64,000 nucleotides of DNA, from positions 359,895-423,894 of the forward strand of contig JAUJNI010000002.1 of assembly GCA_030446465.1 (NCBI GenBank), written 5' to 3'. The translations under genes and the position numbers were made by a program. The notes below the pieces were generated by a model. It made no database searches, was not told the DNA's origin, and saw only the letters and a list, made by a program, of their open reading frames with translations. This document shows, piece after piece, positions 45,974 to 54,582 of this stretch (its first letter is position 1; every line of letters begins with the position of its first letter). This DNA is from Actinomycetota bacterium (lineage in GTDB: Bacteria > Actinomycetota > CADDZG01 > WHSQ01).

Positions 45974-46729
45974 TCAGTGATGCAGGATCTTGTCGACGAA
46001 CTCCCTGGCGCGCTCACTCTGAGCGTTCTTGAAGAACTCCTCGGGAGGCCCTTCCTCCACGATTCTGCCGTGATCTATGAACGCTATCCGGTCGCAGACC
46101 TCTCGGGCGAAGCCCATCTCGTGAGTCACGACCACCATTGTCATGCCTTGCCGGGCGAGATCGCGCATGACGTCCAGCACCTCGCGGATCATCTCGGGGT
46201 CGAGGGCCGAGGTCGGCTCGTCGAACAGCATGAGCTTCGGCTCCATGGCGAGAGCGCGCGCAATGGCGACCCTTTGCTGCTGGCCCCCGGAGAGATCGGC
46301 GGGATAGGCCTCCGCCTTCTCGCCGATACCAACGAGCTCGAGGAGCTCCTTTGCCTTGTCTTTGGCCCCCTGCCTGGGCATGCCCTTGACCTCGATCGGG
46401 CCGAGGGCGATGTTGTCGATGACGGTCTTGTGAGGGAAGAGGTTGAAGGATTGAAAGACCATCCCCATGTGGGCCCGCAGCCGGTAGATGTGCTTGCCCG
46501 CTTTGGGTATGGAGTCGCCGTCGAAGCGGATGTCGCCAGAGTCAATCGACTCGAGGCCGTTGATGCAACGCAGCAGCGTCGATTTCCCGGACCCAGACGG
46601 CCCTGCCACGACCACGGCCTCCCCGCGCGCGATGGTCAGGTCGACATCGTCGAGGACGACCTGGCTGCCGAAGCTCTTGCGGACGCGTTCTACTTCAACG
46701 AGCCGGCCGTCGCTTTGTTGCTCCCCCAT
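45974..46729 (-). CDS. Polar amino-acid ABC transporter ATP-binding protein (GluA/GlnQ-like)
   Basis: A 251-residue ATPase: Walker [11 protein letters not shown]-loop [13 protein letters not shown], signature [17 protein letters not shown], Walker [16 protein letters not shown] and switch [10 protein letters not shown]. This is the first gene of the importer operon. No ribosome site is visible before the ATG at 46729 (upstream TTTTACAC), so the message may be leaderless, which is common in actinobacteria. The divergent gap to rmuC (121 bases) holds the promoter. Confidence 0.95.
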   Translation of the reverse strand: MGEQQSDGRLVEVERVRKSFGSQVVLDDVDLTIARGEAVVVAGPSGSGKSTLLRCINGLESIDSGDIRFDGDSIPKAGKHIYRLRAHMGMVFQSFNLFPHKTVIDNIALGPIEVKGMPRQGAKDKAKELLELVGIGEKAEAYPADLSGGQQQRVAIARALAMEPKLMLFDEPTSALDPEMIREVLDVMRDLARQGMTMVVVTHEMGFAREVCDRIAFIDHGRIVEEGPPEEFFKNAQSERAREFVDKILHH

Positions 46730-46850
46730 GTGTAAAACAGAGTCTAAACGGCACCGGGGTTATTGAAGGGGGTTACCGCCCCCATCGTTTCCGACGAGCT
46801 GCAGCGGGCTAAATCCCAAAACTGTCGTACTCCCTCCCTACAGTGGGTCT

Positions 46851-47912
46851 ATGGAACTAGCCGTGGTGGCACTACTCGTGGCGACTGGTGCGTTGCTCGT
46901 CGCACTGCTGATGCAGGGTAGGCGCGCCAGCTCGGCGGACGGCGGGGAAGTTGCCAGGGAAGTGGAAGCCGTGCGGGACGAGATGCGTCTCATGTCCGAG
47001 CGGCTCGCCACCGAGGCGTCCGGGCTGAGCCGTCGCATAGAGGGCATCGACACGCGCATGTCCCAGAGTCAAGTGTCCAATGCGGATTTGGCGCGTGGCA
47101 TCTTCGACACGCTCGGGGACGTGCGCCGGGCGACGACATCCGTTGCGGAACAGGCCCGCGAGTTCACCTCCCTGCAGGATCTCCTGAAGGCCCCGAAGGC
47201 CCGTGGGGGGCTCGGTGAGGCGATGCTCGAGGAGCTCTTGCGACAGGTGCTCCCTCCGCAGGCCTTTGCCATGCAGCATCGTTTCACCTCTGGTGCAACG
47301 GTCGACGCCGTCGTTCGAGCCGGCGGCAGGGTGGTGTGCGTCGACTCGAAGTTCCCGCTGTCGAACTACAGGCGGATGTGCGCCGCGACGGAGGAGGGTG
47401 AGCGGGCCGAGGCGGAGCGCGCCTTCGCTGCCGATGTCGACCGGCACATCAAGGACATCTCGATCCGATACGTCGTACCCGATGAGGGAACCTTTGACTT
47501 CGCGGTGATGTACGTGCCGGCCGAGGGTGTCTATGCAGAGGTCCTGAGGCTGGCGCACAGAAAAAGGCCGCTGTTCGAGTCTGCGCTCGAGTCGCGCGTC
47601 GTTCCGATGTCGCCGCTCACGCTCTTCGGCTACCTGCAGACGGTCCTGTTCGGTCTGAAGTGCCTGCGCATCGAGCAAAGCGCCGAAGCGATCCTCGGGC
47701 ACTGTGGCAGGCTCGGCCAAGACCTCACGCGCTTTGCCACCGAGTACGAGACGCTCGGCAAGCACCTTGGCAACGCCCGCGCCAAGTACGAGGAAGGCCA
47801 GCGCCGCCTCGATCGGTTCCGAGACAAGCTCGACAGCGTCGTGGACCTCGGCGCCGGCGATCTCGACACGCCCCCGTCGCTGGAGGTCGTGAACGACGCC
47901 GTCCATTGTTAA
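46851..47912 (+). CDS. rmuC: DNA recombination protein RmuC
   Basis: A 353-residue RmuC. Residues 2-22 form a membrane anchor, 30-100 a coiled coil, and the rest the restriction-endonuclease-like domain: GGLGEAMLEELLRQVLPP, VDAVVRAGGRVVCVDSKFPLSNYRRM and FAVMYVPAEGVYAEVL are family signatures. RmuC limits recombination at inverted repeats and acts on DNA ends. The gene's stop codon (TAA at 47910-47912) and last four codons lie inside a copy of the window's inverted-repeat family, so the repeat determines the C-terminus (DAVHC). Confidence 0.93.
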   Translation: MELAVVALLVATGALLVALLMQGRRASSADGGEVAREVEAVRDEMRLMSERLATEASGLSRRIEGIDTRMSQSQVSNADLARGIFDTLGDVRRATTSVAEQAREFTSLQDLLKAPKARGGLGEAMLEELLRQVLPPQAFAMQHRFTSGATVDAVVRAGGRVVCVDSKFPLSNYRRMCAATEEGERAEAERAFAADVDRHIKDISIRYVVPDEGTFDFAVMYVPAEGVYAEVLRLAHRKRPLFESALESRVVPMSPLTLFGYLQTVLFGLKCLRIEQSAEAILGHCGRLGQDLTRFATEYETLGKHLGNARAKYEEGQRRLDRFRDKLDSVVDLGAGDLDTPPSLEVVNDAVHC

Positions 47913-48038
47913 TTCGGCCCCGACACAGAGGCTCGATCAACAATGGAGCGCACGCCCCATCCGCGGCTCCAGCCCGGCCCTGTTCCGGCCCATTGTTAAT
48001 TCGGCCCCCGCCACAGAGGCTCGATCAACAACGGAGCG
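47900..48038. repeat. Long inverted repeats, tandem pair (locus 2 of 3)
   Basis: Copies at 47900-47950 and 47989-48038, nearly identical to each other. Outer arms CCATTGTTAAT and ATCAACAATGG pair with one mismatch, enclosing a GC-rich core (CGGCCCC...CAGAGGCTCG). Copy 1 overlaps the end of rmuC and supplies its TAA. The rest of the gap to 48167 has no gene; I see only short GC-rich sequence there. Confidence 0.75.
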
Positions 48039-48167
48039 CAGGCCCCCGCCATCAGCCTTACTTGCGCTACTTAGCAGTCCACCGGACGCCTACACACCGA
48101 TGCGGTGCGTAAACGTCCACCGAACGCTCTTTGCCGTCGGAGAGTCCGTTGTCCGGGATGCGTCCCC

Positions 48168-48503
48168 TCATGCCGCGATTCGGCTCAGGTAGTCGTCCGT
48201 GACGTCCACGAGCTCCGCCACCAGCTCTGCGGCCCCCTCGAAACCGTCTTCGACCAGGCGATCTCTCAGCCCTGCGAGGGTCCCGGCCAGCAGCACCACT
48301 ACCAGGTCTCCAAGGTCGGGCGCCGCATCGGAGGCCTCGCCCAGCCCGAACTCGGAGGCCTCGCCCAGCCCGGGGTCGGGCGCATGGTCCCGCCCCAGGT
48401 TAGGGACGTGGTCCCGCCCGGACACTTCGTTTCGCCCGACGCCGGTGGCGTGGCCGCTGCCGTGGTCTCGCCCGAGATCTGGTGCGTGGTTGCGGCCCTT
48501 CAT
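48168..48503 (-). CDS. Small protein with degenerate GRDH/GLGEAS repeats
   Basis: A 111-residue protein starting at ATG 48503, which overlaps the stop of the upstream zinc-finger-like gene as ATGA. Residues 1-60 consist of degenerate repeats: GRNHAPDL, GRDHGSGH, GRDHVPNL, GRDHAPDP, then GLGEASEF and GLGEASDA. The C-terminal 45 residues form a likely helical hairpin (VVVLLAGTLAGLRDRLVEDGFEGAAELVAELVDVTDDYL). No known domain was recognised. The repeats may be slippage-generated. Coupling suggests it acts with the small protein upstream. Confidence 0.55.
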   Translation of the reverse strand: MKGRNHAPDLGRDHGSGHATGVGRNEVSGRDHVPNLGRDHAPDPGLGEASEFGLGEASDAAPDLGDLVVVLLAGTLAGLRDRLVEDGFEGAAELVAELVDVTDDYLSRIAA

Positions 48504-48676
48504 CGACCGCCGTCCCCGCTCGAGTCCAGCATGACGTTGCGGTGCTTGCTCCAGTAGTGCCGGCGGGTGGCCGCGCCCGGGCTCCATCCCTTGGGCACGT
48601 ATATGCGCTTGTCGCACCTTCGGCAGTGGGGCGCCTTGGGCTTGGACGCGTCTTTCTTGACGGGCTTTGTGGGCAC
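48500..48676 (-). CDS. 58-residue C2H2-type zinc-finger-like protein
   Basis: Started at GTG 48676 because a perfect Shine-Dalgarno GGAGGTGA lies five bases upstream; the frame is open further but without such a signal. A Lys/Pro-rich N-terminus leads to HCRRCDKRIYVPKGW and RRHYWSKHRNVM, giving C-x2-C-x18-H-x4-H (Cys18, Cys21, His40, His45), a plausible zinc-binding finger. Basic residues around it suggest nucleic-acid contact. The downstream repeat gene starts inside its stop codon. I do not recognise a named family. Confidence 0.6.
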   Translation of the reverse strand: MPTKPVKKDASKPKAPHCRRCDKRIYVPKGWSPGAATRRHYWSKHRNVMLDSSGDGGR

Positions 48677-48779
48677 TTCAGTCACCTCCCACGGCCCGGG
48701 AGTCGCGGCGAGCCCCACGCTACCGGCGGTGTGCGACACCTAAAGTGACAAGCACAACCCTGTCGGGTATTCAGGGTCC

Positions 48780-49808
48780 ATGAAAACCGTGGCAATCGAC
48801 GGGTACGGCATCGAGCACGTCAGGCTCACGGAGCTCCCCGACCTCGAACCCGGCCCCGGAGAGGTCGTCGTCAGGATCAGGGCCGCGGCCCTCAACAGGC
48901 TCGACCTCTGGACTCTGTCGGGCGATCTGAAGATCGAGCACGACTTCCCCCACGTTCTGGGTGCCGACGGCGCCGGAGAGATTGCCTCGGTGGGCGAGGG
49001 AGTAAAGGGCTTGAAGGGGGGAGTGCCGGTGCTAATCAATCCCGGGCTCTCGTGCGGATCCTGCGAGTTCTGTCGTGCGGGGGAACAGTCTCTGTGCCCG
49101 ACGTTTTCCGTTCTCGGGGAGCACCGACCGGGAACGCTCGCCGAGTTGGTGAAGGTGCCGGCGTCAAACGTCTTTCCTTTCCCCCAGCACCTGTCTTTCG
49201 GGGAAGCTGCGGCGCTCGGACTGACTGCGATCACCGCCTATCGCATGTTGTTCCCCCGCGCCCGATTCAAGCCGGGGGAGTGGATTCTCATCACCGGAAT
49301 AGGTGGCGGGCTGGCGCTGGCCCTCTTGATGCTGTCCCGGCCCGTTGCGGGGCGTCTCTTCGTCACCTCTTCCTCACAGGACAAGATCGACCGGGCCCTC
49401 GCCATGGGGGCCGATGCCGGCGTCAACTATCGGGAGGAGGACATCGGCAAGTCGATCAAGCACCTCACCGCAAAGAGGGGAGTCGACGTGGTTGCCGACT
49501 CCGCAGGCGGACCGGCGCTCGAGCACTCGCTTAGAGCTCTCGCGAAGGGAGGGCGTGTCGTCATCGCGGGGGCCACTGCAGGAGGCTCGGCCGAGATCAA
49601 TGTGCGCCGGCTGTTTTGGAGCCAGCTCCAGATCATCGGGTCGACCATGGGGTCGAACGAGGACGTGGCCAACATGCTTCGGATGGTCGCCGGCGCCAGA
49701 CTGAGGCCGGTGGTCGACCGCACCTATTCGCTGACGGACGCGGCTGAAGCGCTCCGCTACCTCGAGTCGGGGAAGCAGTTCGGCAAGGTCGTCATCGAGG
49801 TCCCCTAG
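48780..49808 (+). CDS. Zinc-containing MDR family oxidoreductase (alcohol dehydrogenase/quinone reductase-like)
   Basis: A 342-residue medium-chain dehydrogenase/reductase. The structural zinc site is complete: CGSCEFCRAGEQSLC. The catalytic zinc Cys of alcohol dehydrogenases is replaced (ALNRLDLWTLSG), which is the pattern of quinone-reductase-like members. The cofactor fold has ITGIGGGLALALL and VTSSSQDKIDRA, with no acidic residue, compatible with NADPH. Hence a reductase of unknown substrate. Monocistronic and convergent with the peptidase gene. Confidence 0.9.
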   Translation: MKTVAIDGYGIEHVRLTELPDLEPGPGEVVVRIRAAALNRLDLWTLSGDLKIEHDFPHVLGADGAGEIASVGEGVKGLKGGVPVLINPGLSCGSCEFCRAGEQSLCPTFSVLGEHRPGTLAELVKVPASNVFPFPQHLSFGEAAALGLTAITAYRMLFPRARFKPGEWILITGIGGGLALALLMLSRPVAGRLFVTSSSQDKIDRALAMGADAGVNYREEDIGKSIKHLTAKRGVDVVADSAGGPALEHSLRALAKGGRVVIAGATAGGSAEINVRRLFWSQLQIIGSTMGSNEDVANMLRMVAGARLRPVVDRTYSLTDAAEALRYLESGKQFGKVVIEVP

Positions 49809-49827
49809 CCCCCTCTCCCGCTAACGA

Positions 49828-49864
49828 CCCCAGCCGGCTCCGAGCTCAAAGACCGGCACCGGGG
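49828..49864. terminator. Imperfect hairpin between convergent genes
   Basis: CCCC-A-GCCGG at 49828-49837 pairs with CCGGC-ACC-GGGG at 49853-49864, with small bulges. It lies between the stops of the MDR gene and the P1 peptidase gene. There is no clear T-run; listed as a possible shared terminator. Confidence 0.35.
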
Positions 49865-49887
49865 TACCGATTGCCCCCTGGGCTCAG

Positions 49888-50775
49888 CTAGGCCACCGCG
49901 TTTCTCACCGCCCGGGCGACGGCCTCAGTGGCGAGGGCCCCCAGCAGGTCGAGATCGGGCTCCGCACCGCCGGGAGCGGCCGATGCGAACACCACGTCTC
50001 CGTCATATCGAGTATGCGCGGGCCTCACCGACACGGTGATGCCGTCGGAACCGCGAGCCGCCAGCCACTGAGCGTCTCGCTTCTCGATGCGCCCCTTGGT
50101 GCAGACAACCGCCAGAACGGTGTTGCCAGGGAACTCCGGCGACTCCGGCTGCTCAGGCGGTTTCAGCTCACCGCCCGAAGAAAACGAGGACCCGGCCACG
50201 ACTGATCCGTCCTCTGAGATGACATCTCCGACCGAGTTGACGACCGCGAGTGCCGAGACGGAAGACCCCTCCGCGTGCGCCACGCCGACTCCAATTCCGC
50301 CCGGCGCCGCGCGCTCCCGACCCGCCCACTTGCCCACAGTCGCCCCGGCCCCCGCGCCCACAGGCCCGGTCTCTAGCTCCCCCTCGGTCGCCGCGCTGCA
50401 TGCTGCTCGGCCGGCTTCTGGCCCCGGTCGCACGTCGCTCCTGCCGACGCCGAGGTCGAAGACCACCGCCGCGGCGACTATCGGGACGGGCACCACCTTC
50501 GTCCGGTACCCGGTGCCACGTTCGGCGAGCCATGCAACGACTCCGTCCGCAGCGGCGAGCCCGAACGCGCTTCCTCCCGTGAGAAGGATGGCGTGCACCT
50601 CGGTGAGCCTGCGTTTGGGATCGAGCAGCGCGAGCTCGCGGGAGCCCGGAGAAGAGCCCCGAATGTCGCACGAGGTGACGTTGCCGGCTGGGGGGAGCAC
50701 CACGGTGCAGCCGGTCATGGCCTCCCGGTCGGTCCAGTGGCCGACCTTGAACCCGAAGCCGAGCTGCGCGGTCAT
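49888..50775 (-). CDS. P1/S58 family peptidase (DmpA-like aminopeptidase)
   Basis: A 295-residue N-terminal-nucleophile hydrolase of the DmpA/P1 family, counted from ATG 50775. The N-terminal block FKVGHWTDREAMTGCTVVLPP and LTGGSAFGLAAADGVVAWLAERG are typical, as is GGIGVGVAHA. The autoprocessing site is in FPGNTVLAVVCTKG, where Thr would become the N-terminal nucleophile after cleavage. Members cleave D- or L-amino-acid amides and beta-peptides; the substrate here is unknown. The longer open frame upstream runs into the divergent PNPOx gene and lacks conserved sequence. Confidence 0.87.
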   Translation of the reverse strand: MTAQLGFGFKVGHWTDREAMTGCTVVLPPAGNVTSCDIRGSSPGSRELALLDPKRRLTEVHAILLTGGSAFGLAAADGVVAWLAERGTGYRTKVVPVPIVAAAVVFDLGVGRSDVRPGPEAGRAACSAATEGELETGPVGAGAGATVGKWAGRERAAPGGIGVGVAHAEGSSVSALAVVNSVGDVISEDGSVVAGSSFSSGGELKPPEQPESPEFPGNTVLAVVCTKGRIEKRDAQWLAARGSDGITVSVRPAHTRYDGDVVFASAAPGGAEPDLDLLGALATEAVARAVRNAVA

Positions 50776-50893
50776 GGCCGGCAGTGTAGGTCGCCCCCGG
50801 CGGGTCGTGTCGGTGACAATCGGGCCTGGCCACCGAGAGTTGGTGTGTACATTCACCCAATGACAGCAGCCCGGCAGGAAGCGGAGGTCCGTC

Positions 50894-51361
50894 ATGGCGA
50901 GCTGGAACGAAGTTCGGAGCGCCACGCCTGAGCTGGCAGATGCCGTAAGCGCCGCGTTCGACGCACATCGTCACAAGACCATGGCGACGCTCAGAAGGGA
51001 TGGATCACCCCGCATCAGTGGCGTCGAGGCGTATTTCTCTAAGGGAGAGCTGTGGCTGGGCATGATGAAGGAGTCGCGCAAGGCCCTCGACCTTCTGCGG
51101 GATCCGAGAGTTGCGTTGCATAGCTCGACCGCAGACCCGTCCATGTCCGGTGGCGACGCCAAGATCAGTGGCCGCGCGGTTGAGATCACCGACCGGGACG
51201 CGACCGCGACGCCGGATGGCAGCGCGGAAGGCCAGGATTCGCATCTCTTTCGAGTTGATGTGACCGAGGTCGTGCTCACGACAATCGGGGATCCGGCAGA
51301 TCATCTGGTCATCGAGAGCTGGCACGAGGGCAAGGGCTCCAAGCGCGTCGAGCGAAAGTGA
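50894..51361 (+). CDS. Pyridoxamine-5'-phosphate-oxidase-like split-barrel protein (FMN/F420 type)
   Basis: A 155-residue split beta-barrel protein. TMATLRRDGSPRISGVEAYFSKGELWLGMM is the family's cofactor-binding strand pair, and DLLRDPRVALHSS follows. Such actinobacterial proteins bind FMN, F420 or heme; which one cannot be told here. Its stop overlaps the GTG start of the next gene (GTGA), starting a three-gene coupled set with the membrane protein and the MBL hydrolase. Confidence 0.85.
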   Translation: MASWNEVRSATPELADAVSAAFDAHRHKTMATLRRDGSPRISGVEAYFSKGELWLGMMKESRKALDLLRDPRVALHSSTADPSMSGGDAKISGRAVEITDRDATATPDGSAEGQDSHLFRVDVTEVVLTTIGDPADHLVIESWHEGKGSKRVERK

Positions 51362-52563
51362 GGCCTCCCTCCGGGTGGATGCAGGCGGTCGGCGCCGCCG
51401 CTTTCTGCTTTTTGTCGCTGCTGGGGTTGGGCGCCGTCCTGGTTATTGCCGCCAAGTTGGCTAACCCCGCTCTGGGAGCAGGCGCGGGCCCCCTCGATGT
51501 GATGTCCGGGATCGTGGTTCTTGGTCTTGCAGGCATCGGCGTCACGCTCGAGCTCGGTCGGCTCTCCCTAGAGGCCCTCCCGCTGGGGGCCGTCTTCCTC
51601 TGGGGATGGATCGTCTCTTGGGCGGCGCGCACCGCGGTCCACAGACGCAATCCCGGCGGCCACACGGCGGCCGCGATCGAGGGCATGAAGCTCGCGGTCC
51701 CTCTCGGTCTCATTTGCTTCGTCGCGGCGCTGGTGTTCCGGGTGGGGCAAGCTCCGGATCTGGTGAGGGTGGACCCCGCGATGGCGTTGTTCGTCCCGTC
51801 GCTGTGGGGAGCCTTATTCGGGGCGGCCGGCGGCCTACGCTCGAGGGGATCGCTCGCATCGCATGCCGGCAGGGCCCTCGCACGGATCGGAGAGTCACGG
51901 AGGTGGTGCTTCGAGGGGGTAATCGCTGCAGCCAACATGCTCGTCGTGACCGCCGTGCTGTCGAGCGTCGCCCTGCTGGTGATCGTCATGGTCACGGTCA
52001 TAGGTGGCCGCCCCTCGCCGCAGGTGACCGTAGGCGATGCCCTGTCAGTACTCGTGTACCTCGTGGTCTTTGGCCCCAATCTCGTTGTGCTGCTCGCTTG
52101 CTTCGCCCTGGGGACGCCGGTCGAGGTCGGCGCCAGAGTGGCGTTCGGTGCCCGGCCCATCGGCGGATTCGAGAGCGTCTCGTTGCTTGGATGGGCTGGG
52201 TCGAGCCCTGGACGGATCGCACTGCTATTGCTCTTAGTGCCCCTTTGCGGCTGCCTCCTGGGTGCCTTCATGACGGGACGCAACAGCTCCGGGACCACGA
52301 GATCGCTGCAGGCTCTCGGCATCGGCGCGGTCGTCTATGCCGCCGGTCTGTCTTTGCTGGGGTGGCTGAGTGGTGTCCGGATCGACGGCGGGATCCTGGG
52401 GCCGGGCAGCGGCCGTCTGGCCCCCGAAGCCGACACCGCCTTTCTTCTCGCGTTGCTGTGGGCCTTGGGGGCGGGATGGATCGGTGGCAGGCTGGCGGAG
52501 GTCTCGGGCCCTCGGACTTCGATTGCCCGTTGGACCGGTCGCACTGTCAGGCTCAAGCGATGA
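51358..52563 (+). CDS. Polytopic membrane protein of unknown function
   Basis: A 401-residue protein with about nine to ten hydrophobic segments spread over the whole length and Arg/Gly-rich loops. It resembles the streptophobe-type membrane proteins of actinobacteria in length and hydrophobic layout, but I see no decisive motif. It starts at a GTG overlapping the previous stop and ends in ATGA overlap with the MBL gene, so the three products are made in step. No transporter, kinase or enzyme signature was found. Confidence 0.75.
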   Translation: MRPPSGWMQAVGAAAFCFLSLLGLGAVLVIAAKLANPALGAGAGPLDVMSGIVVLGLAGIGVTLELGRLSLEALPLGAVFLWGWIVSWAARTAVHRRNPGGHTAAAIEGMKLAVPLGLICFVAALVFRVGQAPDLVRVDPAMALFVPSLWGALFGAAGGLRSRGSLASHAGRALARIGESRRWCFEGVIAAANMLVVTAVLSSVALLVIVMVTVIGGRPSPQVTVGDALSVLVYLVVFGPNLVVLLACFALGTPVEVGARVAFGARPIGGFESVSLLGWAGSSPGRIALLLLLVPLCGCLLGAFMTGRNSSGTTRSLQALGIGAVVYAAGLSLLGWLSGVRIDGGILGPGSGRLAPEADTAFLLALLWALGAGWIGGRLAEVSGPRTSIARWTGRTVRLKR

Positions 52564-53219
52564 GCTTCCGGATCTTCTTGCACCGTGAGGTCGGCCCGCT
52601 TGCCTGCAACTGCTACGTCGTCGGCGATGCCGCCACGCGCGCCGCGGTCGTGATCGATCCAGGCGGTGACGCAGACGAGTTGCTGACGGCGATCACCGAG
52701 CAGGGCTTAACCGTTACGGCGATCATCGCCACGCACGCGCATTTCGACCACGTCATCGCGGCCGAGCAGTTGCGGGCCCAGACGGGCGCGCCGTTCTACC
52801 TTCACGAGAGCGACTCGCCGGTTCTCGACTGGTACCAGGCATCCGGCAAGCTCTTTGTTGGAATCGAGCTTCCTCCACCGCCCGTAGTCGATGCCTCCAT
52901 CCACGAGGGGGACGTAGTGGGGGCCGGCTCGGTCGACCTGCAGGTGATCCACACACCCGGGCATTCGCCGGGGTCGATCTCGTTGATCACCGACCAAGCC
53001 GTCTTCTCAGGAGACACCTTGTTCGCCGGCTCGGTGGGGCGTACCGACCTGCCCGGAGGCGACACCCAGACTCTTGTGGACGTCGTCAAACGCAAGCTCT
53101 TTGTCCTGGATGCCAAGTTGGATGTCTATCCCGGCCACGGTCCTGCCACTACTTTGGAGAGGGAGCGAAAGACCAACCCATTCGTGGGCGAGGCAGCAGG
53201 CATGTGGGGGCCGAACTAA
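52560..53219 (+). CDS. MBL-fold hydrolase, glyoxalase II-like
   Basis: A 219-residue metallo-beta-lactamase-fold enzyme. The metal motif HxHxDH is THAHFDHV, with further ligands in HTPGHSPGS, FSGDTLFAGSVGRTD and the final YPGHGPAT. The arrangement matches the short glyoxalase II-like thioester hydrolases (YcbL type), lacking the C-terminal glutathione-binding helices of classical GloB. Likely hydrolyses a small thioester. It starts within the stop codon of the membrane-protein gene. Confidence 0.93.
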   Translation: MSFRIFLHREVGPLACNCYVVGDAATRAAVVIDPGGDADELLTAITEQGLTVTAIIATHAHFDHVIAAEQLRAQTGAPFYLHESDSPVLDWYQASGKLFVGIELPPPPVVDASIHEGDVVGAGSVDLQVIHTPGHSPGSISLITDQAVFSGDTLFAGSVGRTDLPGGDTQTLVDVVKRKLFVLDAKLDVYPGHGPATTLERERKTNPFVGEAAGMWGPN

Positions 53220-53225
53220 AGGTGC

Positions 53226-53468
53226 CTAGGCGATGTAGGGAGGGACACCCGCGACGGGGACCCCAGGGTACTTCTCGACCTCGCGCTCGAGCGTGACCTT
53301 GAAATGGTCCTCTCGGGCGACCATCTTCCGATCGGTCTCCCTAAAGCCGAGCTTCTGAAGCCTGCGGATCTCGCCTGCGTAGGACTTCCTCACCTTGCCC
53401 CCGGGCGCGGTCAGAAAGACATCGAGGGTGATCCGTTGCGTGATCTTCTTTTGCTTACCGTCTGCCAT
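53226..53468 (-). CDS. Small conserved hypothetical protein
   Basis: An 80-residue basic soluble protein counted from ATG 53468 (an in-frame ATG two codons earlier is possible). It has the pattern KKITQRITLDVFLTAPGGKVRKSY and LQKLGFRETDRKMV, then HFKVTLEREVEKYPGVPVAG. No membrane segment, no Cys, and no domain I recognise. Codon use matches the neighbours. It is convergent with the MBL gene, 6 bases from its stop. Confidence 0.65.
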   Translation of the reverse strand: MADGKQKKITQRITLDVFLTAPGGKVRKSYAGEIRRLQKLGFRETDRKMVAREDHFKVTLEREVEKYPGVPVAGVPPYIA

Positions 53469-53512
53469 GAGCAAGCGATGCTAGCAGCCGCCGAGCGGTC
53501 CGCTCGCCACGG

Positions 53513-54120
53513 TCAGATCCAGCCCTTTCGCTTCAAATAGACGTAGAGGGCCGTGACGCTGATCGCTATCAATGTGAGTGCGAACCAGAATCCGAACGGT
53601 TCCCCGTCTTCCGCATAGAGGGCGAAGTTTCATGCCGTAGATGCCGGAGATCAGTGTGGGCACCGCGATGATCGCGTCCATCCAGTGAGTTTCTTGGTCA
53701 CCTCGTTGAGTGAGTTGGTCTGCGCGGAGCGGCGCTTCGGTCAACGAGGCAACTACCCGAGCGCTGGGCAACGCATAACGCCTCAGAGGGGCCAGCCGCT
53801 GTTTTATCGAGTACAGCCTCCGTTGGATGGAGGCGTTCGACTCTCGAGACAACGCCCTCGGCTTTCTGCGAGGTCCTGGTAGTGGTCGACGATCGCGTCG
53901 AACAGGATGCGGTCTCACAAATGAGGCGATCTGAGTGGCCTCCAGCTGTCCATCCTGCTCGTCCAACTGGTGCATGACGACAAAGGGATGAGATTCGAAG
54001 ACGTCGAGCTTCGGACGCTGCCTGAGGTGGATCGCGTCCTGGACGGCAAGGGGATTGAGCTCGAACTCATCGGTGATCAGCTCGATGTCCTTGGGCTCGA
54101 GCTCCTACCGCGTTCTCATC
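53513..54120 (-). pseudogene. Decayed CorA-type magnesium/cobalt transporter
   Basis: Pieces of a CorA protein occur in order but in different frames: ELEPKDIELITDEFELNPLAVQDAIHLRQ and DVFESHPFVVMHQLDEQDGQ from about 54110 to 53950, then SNASIQRRLYSIKQRLAPLRRY, then MDAIIAVPTLISGIYGM (containing the remnant of the YGMNF channel signature), and finally FGFWFALTLIAISVTALYVYLKRKGW ending at a TGA at 53513. At least three frameshifts and an in-frame TAG just upstream show it is dead. Its loss would remove one Mg2+ uptake route unless another copy exists. Confidence 0.82.
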
Positions 54121-54177
54121 TGCAACCGACGCACATAGTCGGCTAGATGCAGCATGGAACGCGTAGATCGCCGGGCT

Positions 54178-54462
54178 TTACAGGAGGCGACTTAACAGCT
54201 CCACCACGGCAATGGTGAGCAAGCCGCCTGCGGTCAGCGCCCCGCCCACCTGCGTCAGGCGAATTGAAGGGGACCCTTTCCGCTCGATTCGCCGGAGTCG
54301 TCGGGCGTGGCGCTTGCCGAACACCTCGGCCTCGAGAGGATCCGAGTCCTCCCGGCCGAGCAGCCGCTCTGCCAGCGAGAGGCCCCAAGCGAGCACGAGA
54401 AGAAAGGCACCCAACGCAGTCACGAGCATGGCGACGAGCTCCACTGCGGCGTCGCCCCTCAC
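54178..54462 (-). CDS. Small two-helix membrane protein
   Basis: A 94-residue protein with a hydrophobic segment at about 8-30, a basic loop (KRHARRLRRIERKG) and a second segment at about 69-91. The loop positive charge predicts both ends outside and the loop in the cytoplasm. No family recognised. It lies between the corA remnant and the aldehyde dehydrogenase gene, divergent from the latter. Confidence 0.6.
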   Translation of the reverse strand: MRGDAAVELVAMLVTALGAFLLVLAWGLSLAERLLGREDSDPLEAEVFGKRHARRLRRIERKGSPSIRLTQVGGALTAGGLLTIAVVELLSRLL

Positions 54463-54582
54463 AGTGGTGGTCGAGAGCGCTTCACCGACCGTCGATCTTA
54501 AGGTGGGCGGCTAGCATCGGGGTTGAGGCGCGAGCGCAACGAGGAGGCTGGCGATGTATCCGAGCAGCTGCGACGACGAGTG

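Noticed and set aside
46768-46785. GGGGG-N6-CCCCC hairpin in the rmuC/importer divergent gap as a riboswitch or terminator
   Set aside because: Five-base stem only, with no matching leader structure; not distinguishable from chance.
51606-52559. Extension of the MBL hydrolase frame through the membrane-protein gene
   Set aside because: Arg-rich shadow of the membrane gene; true start is the ATG at 52560 overlapping the upstream stop.
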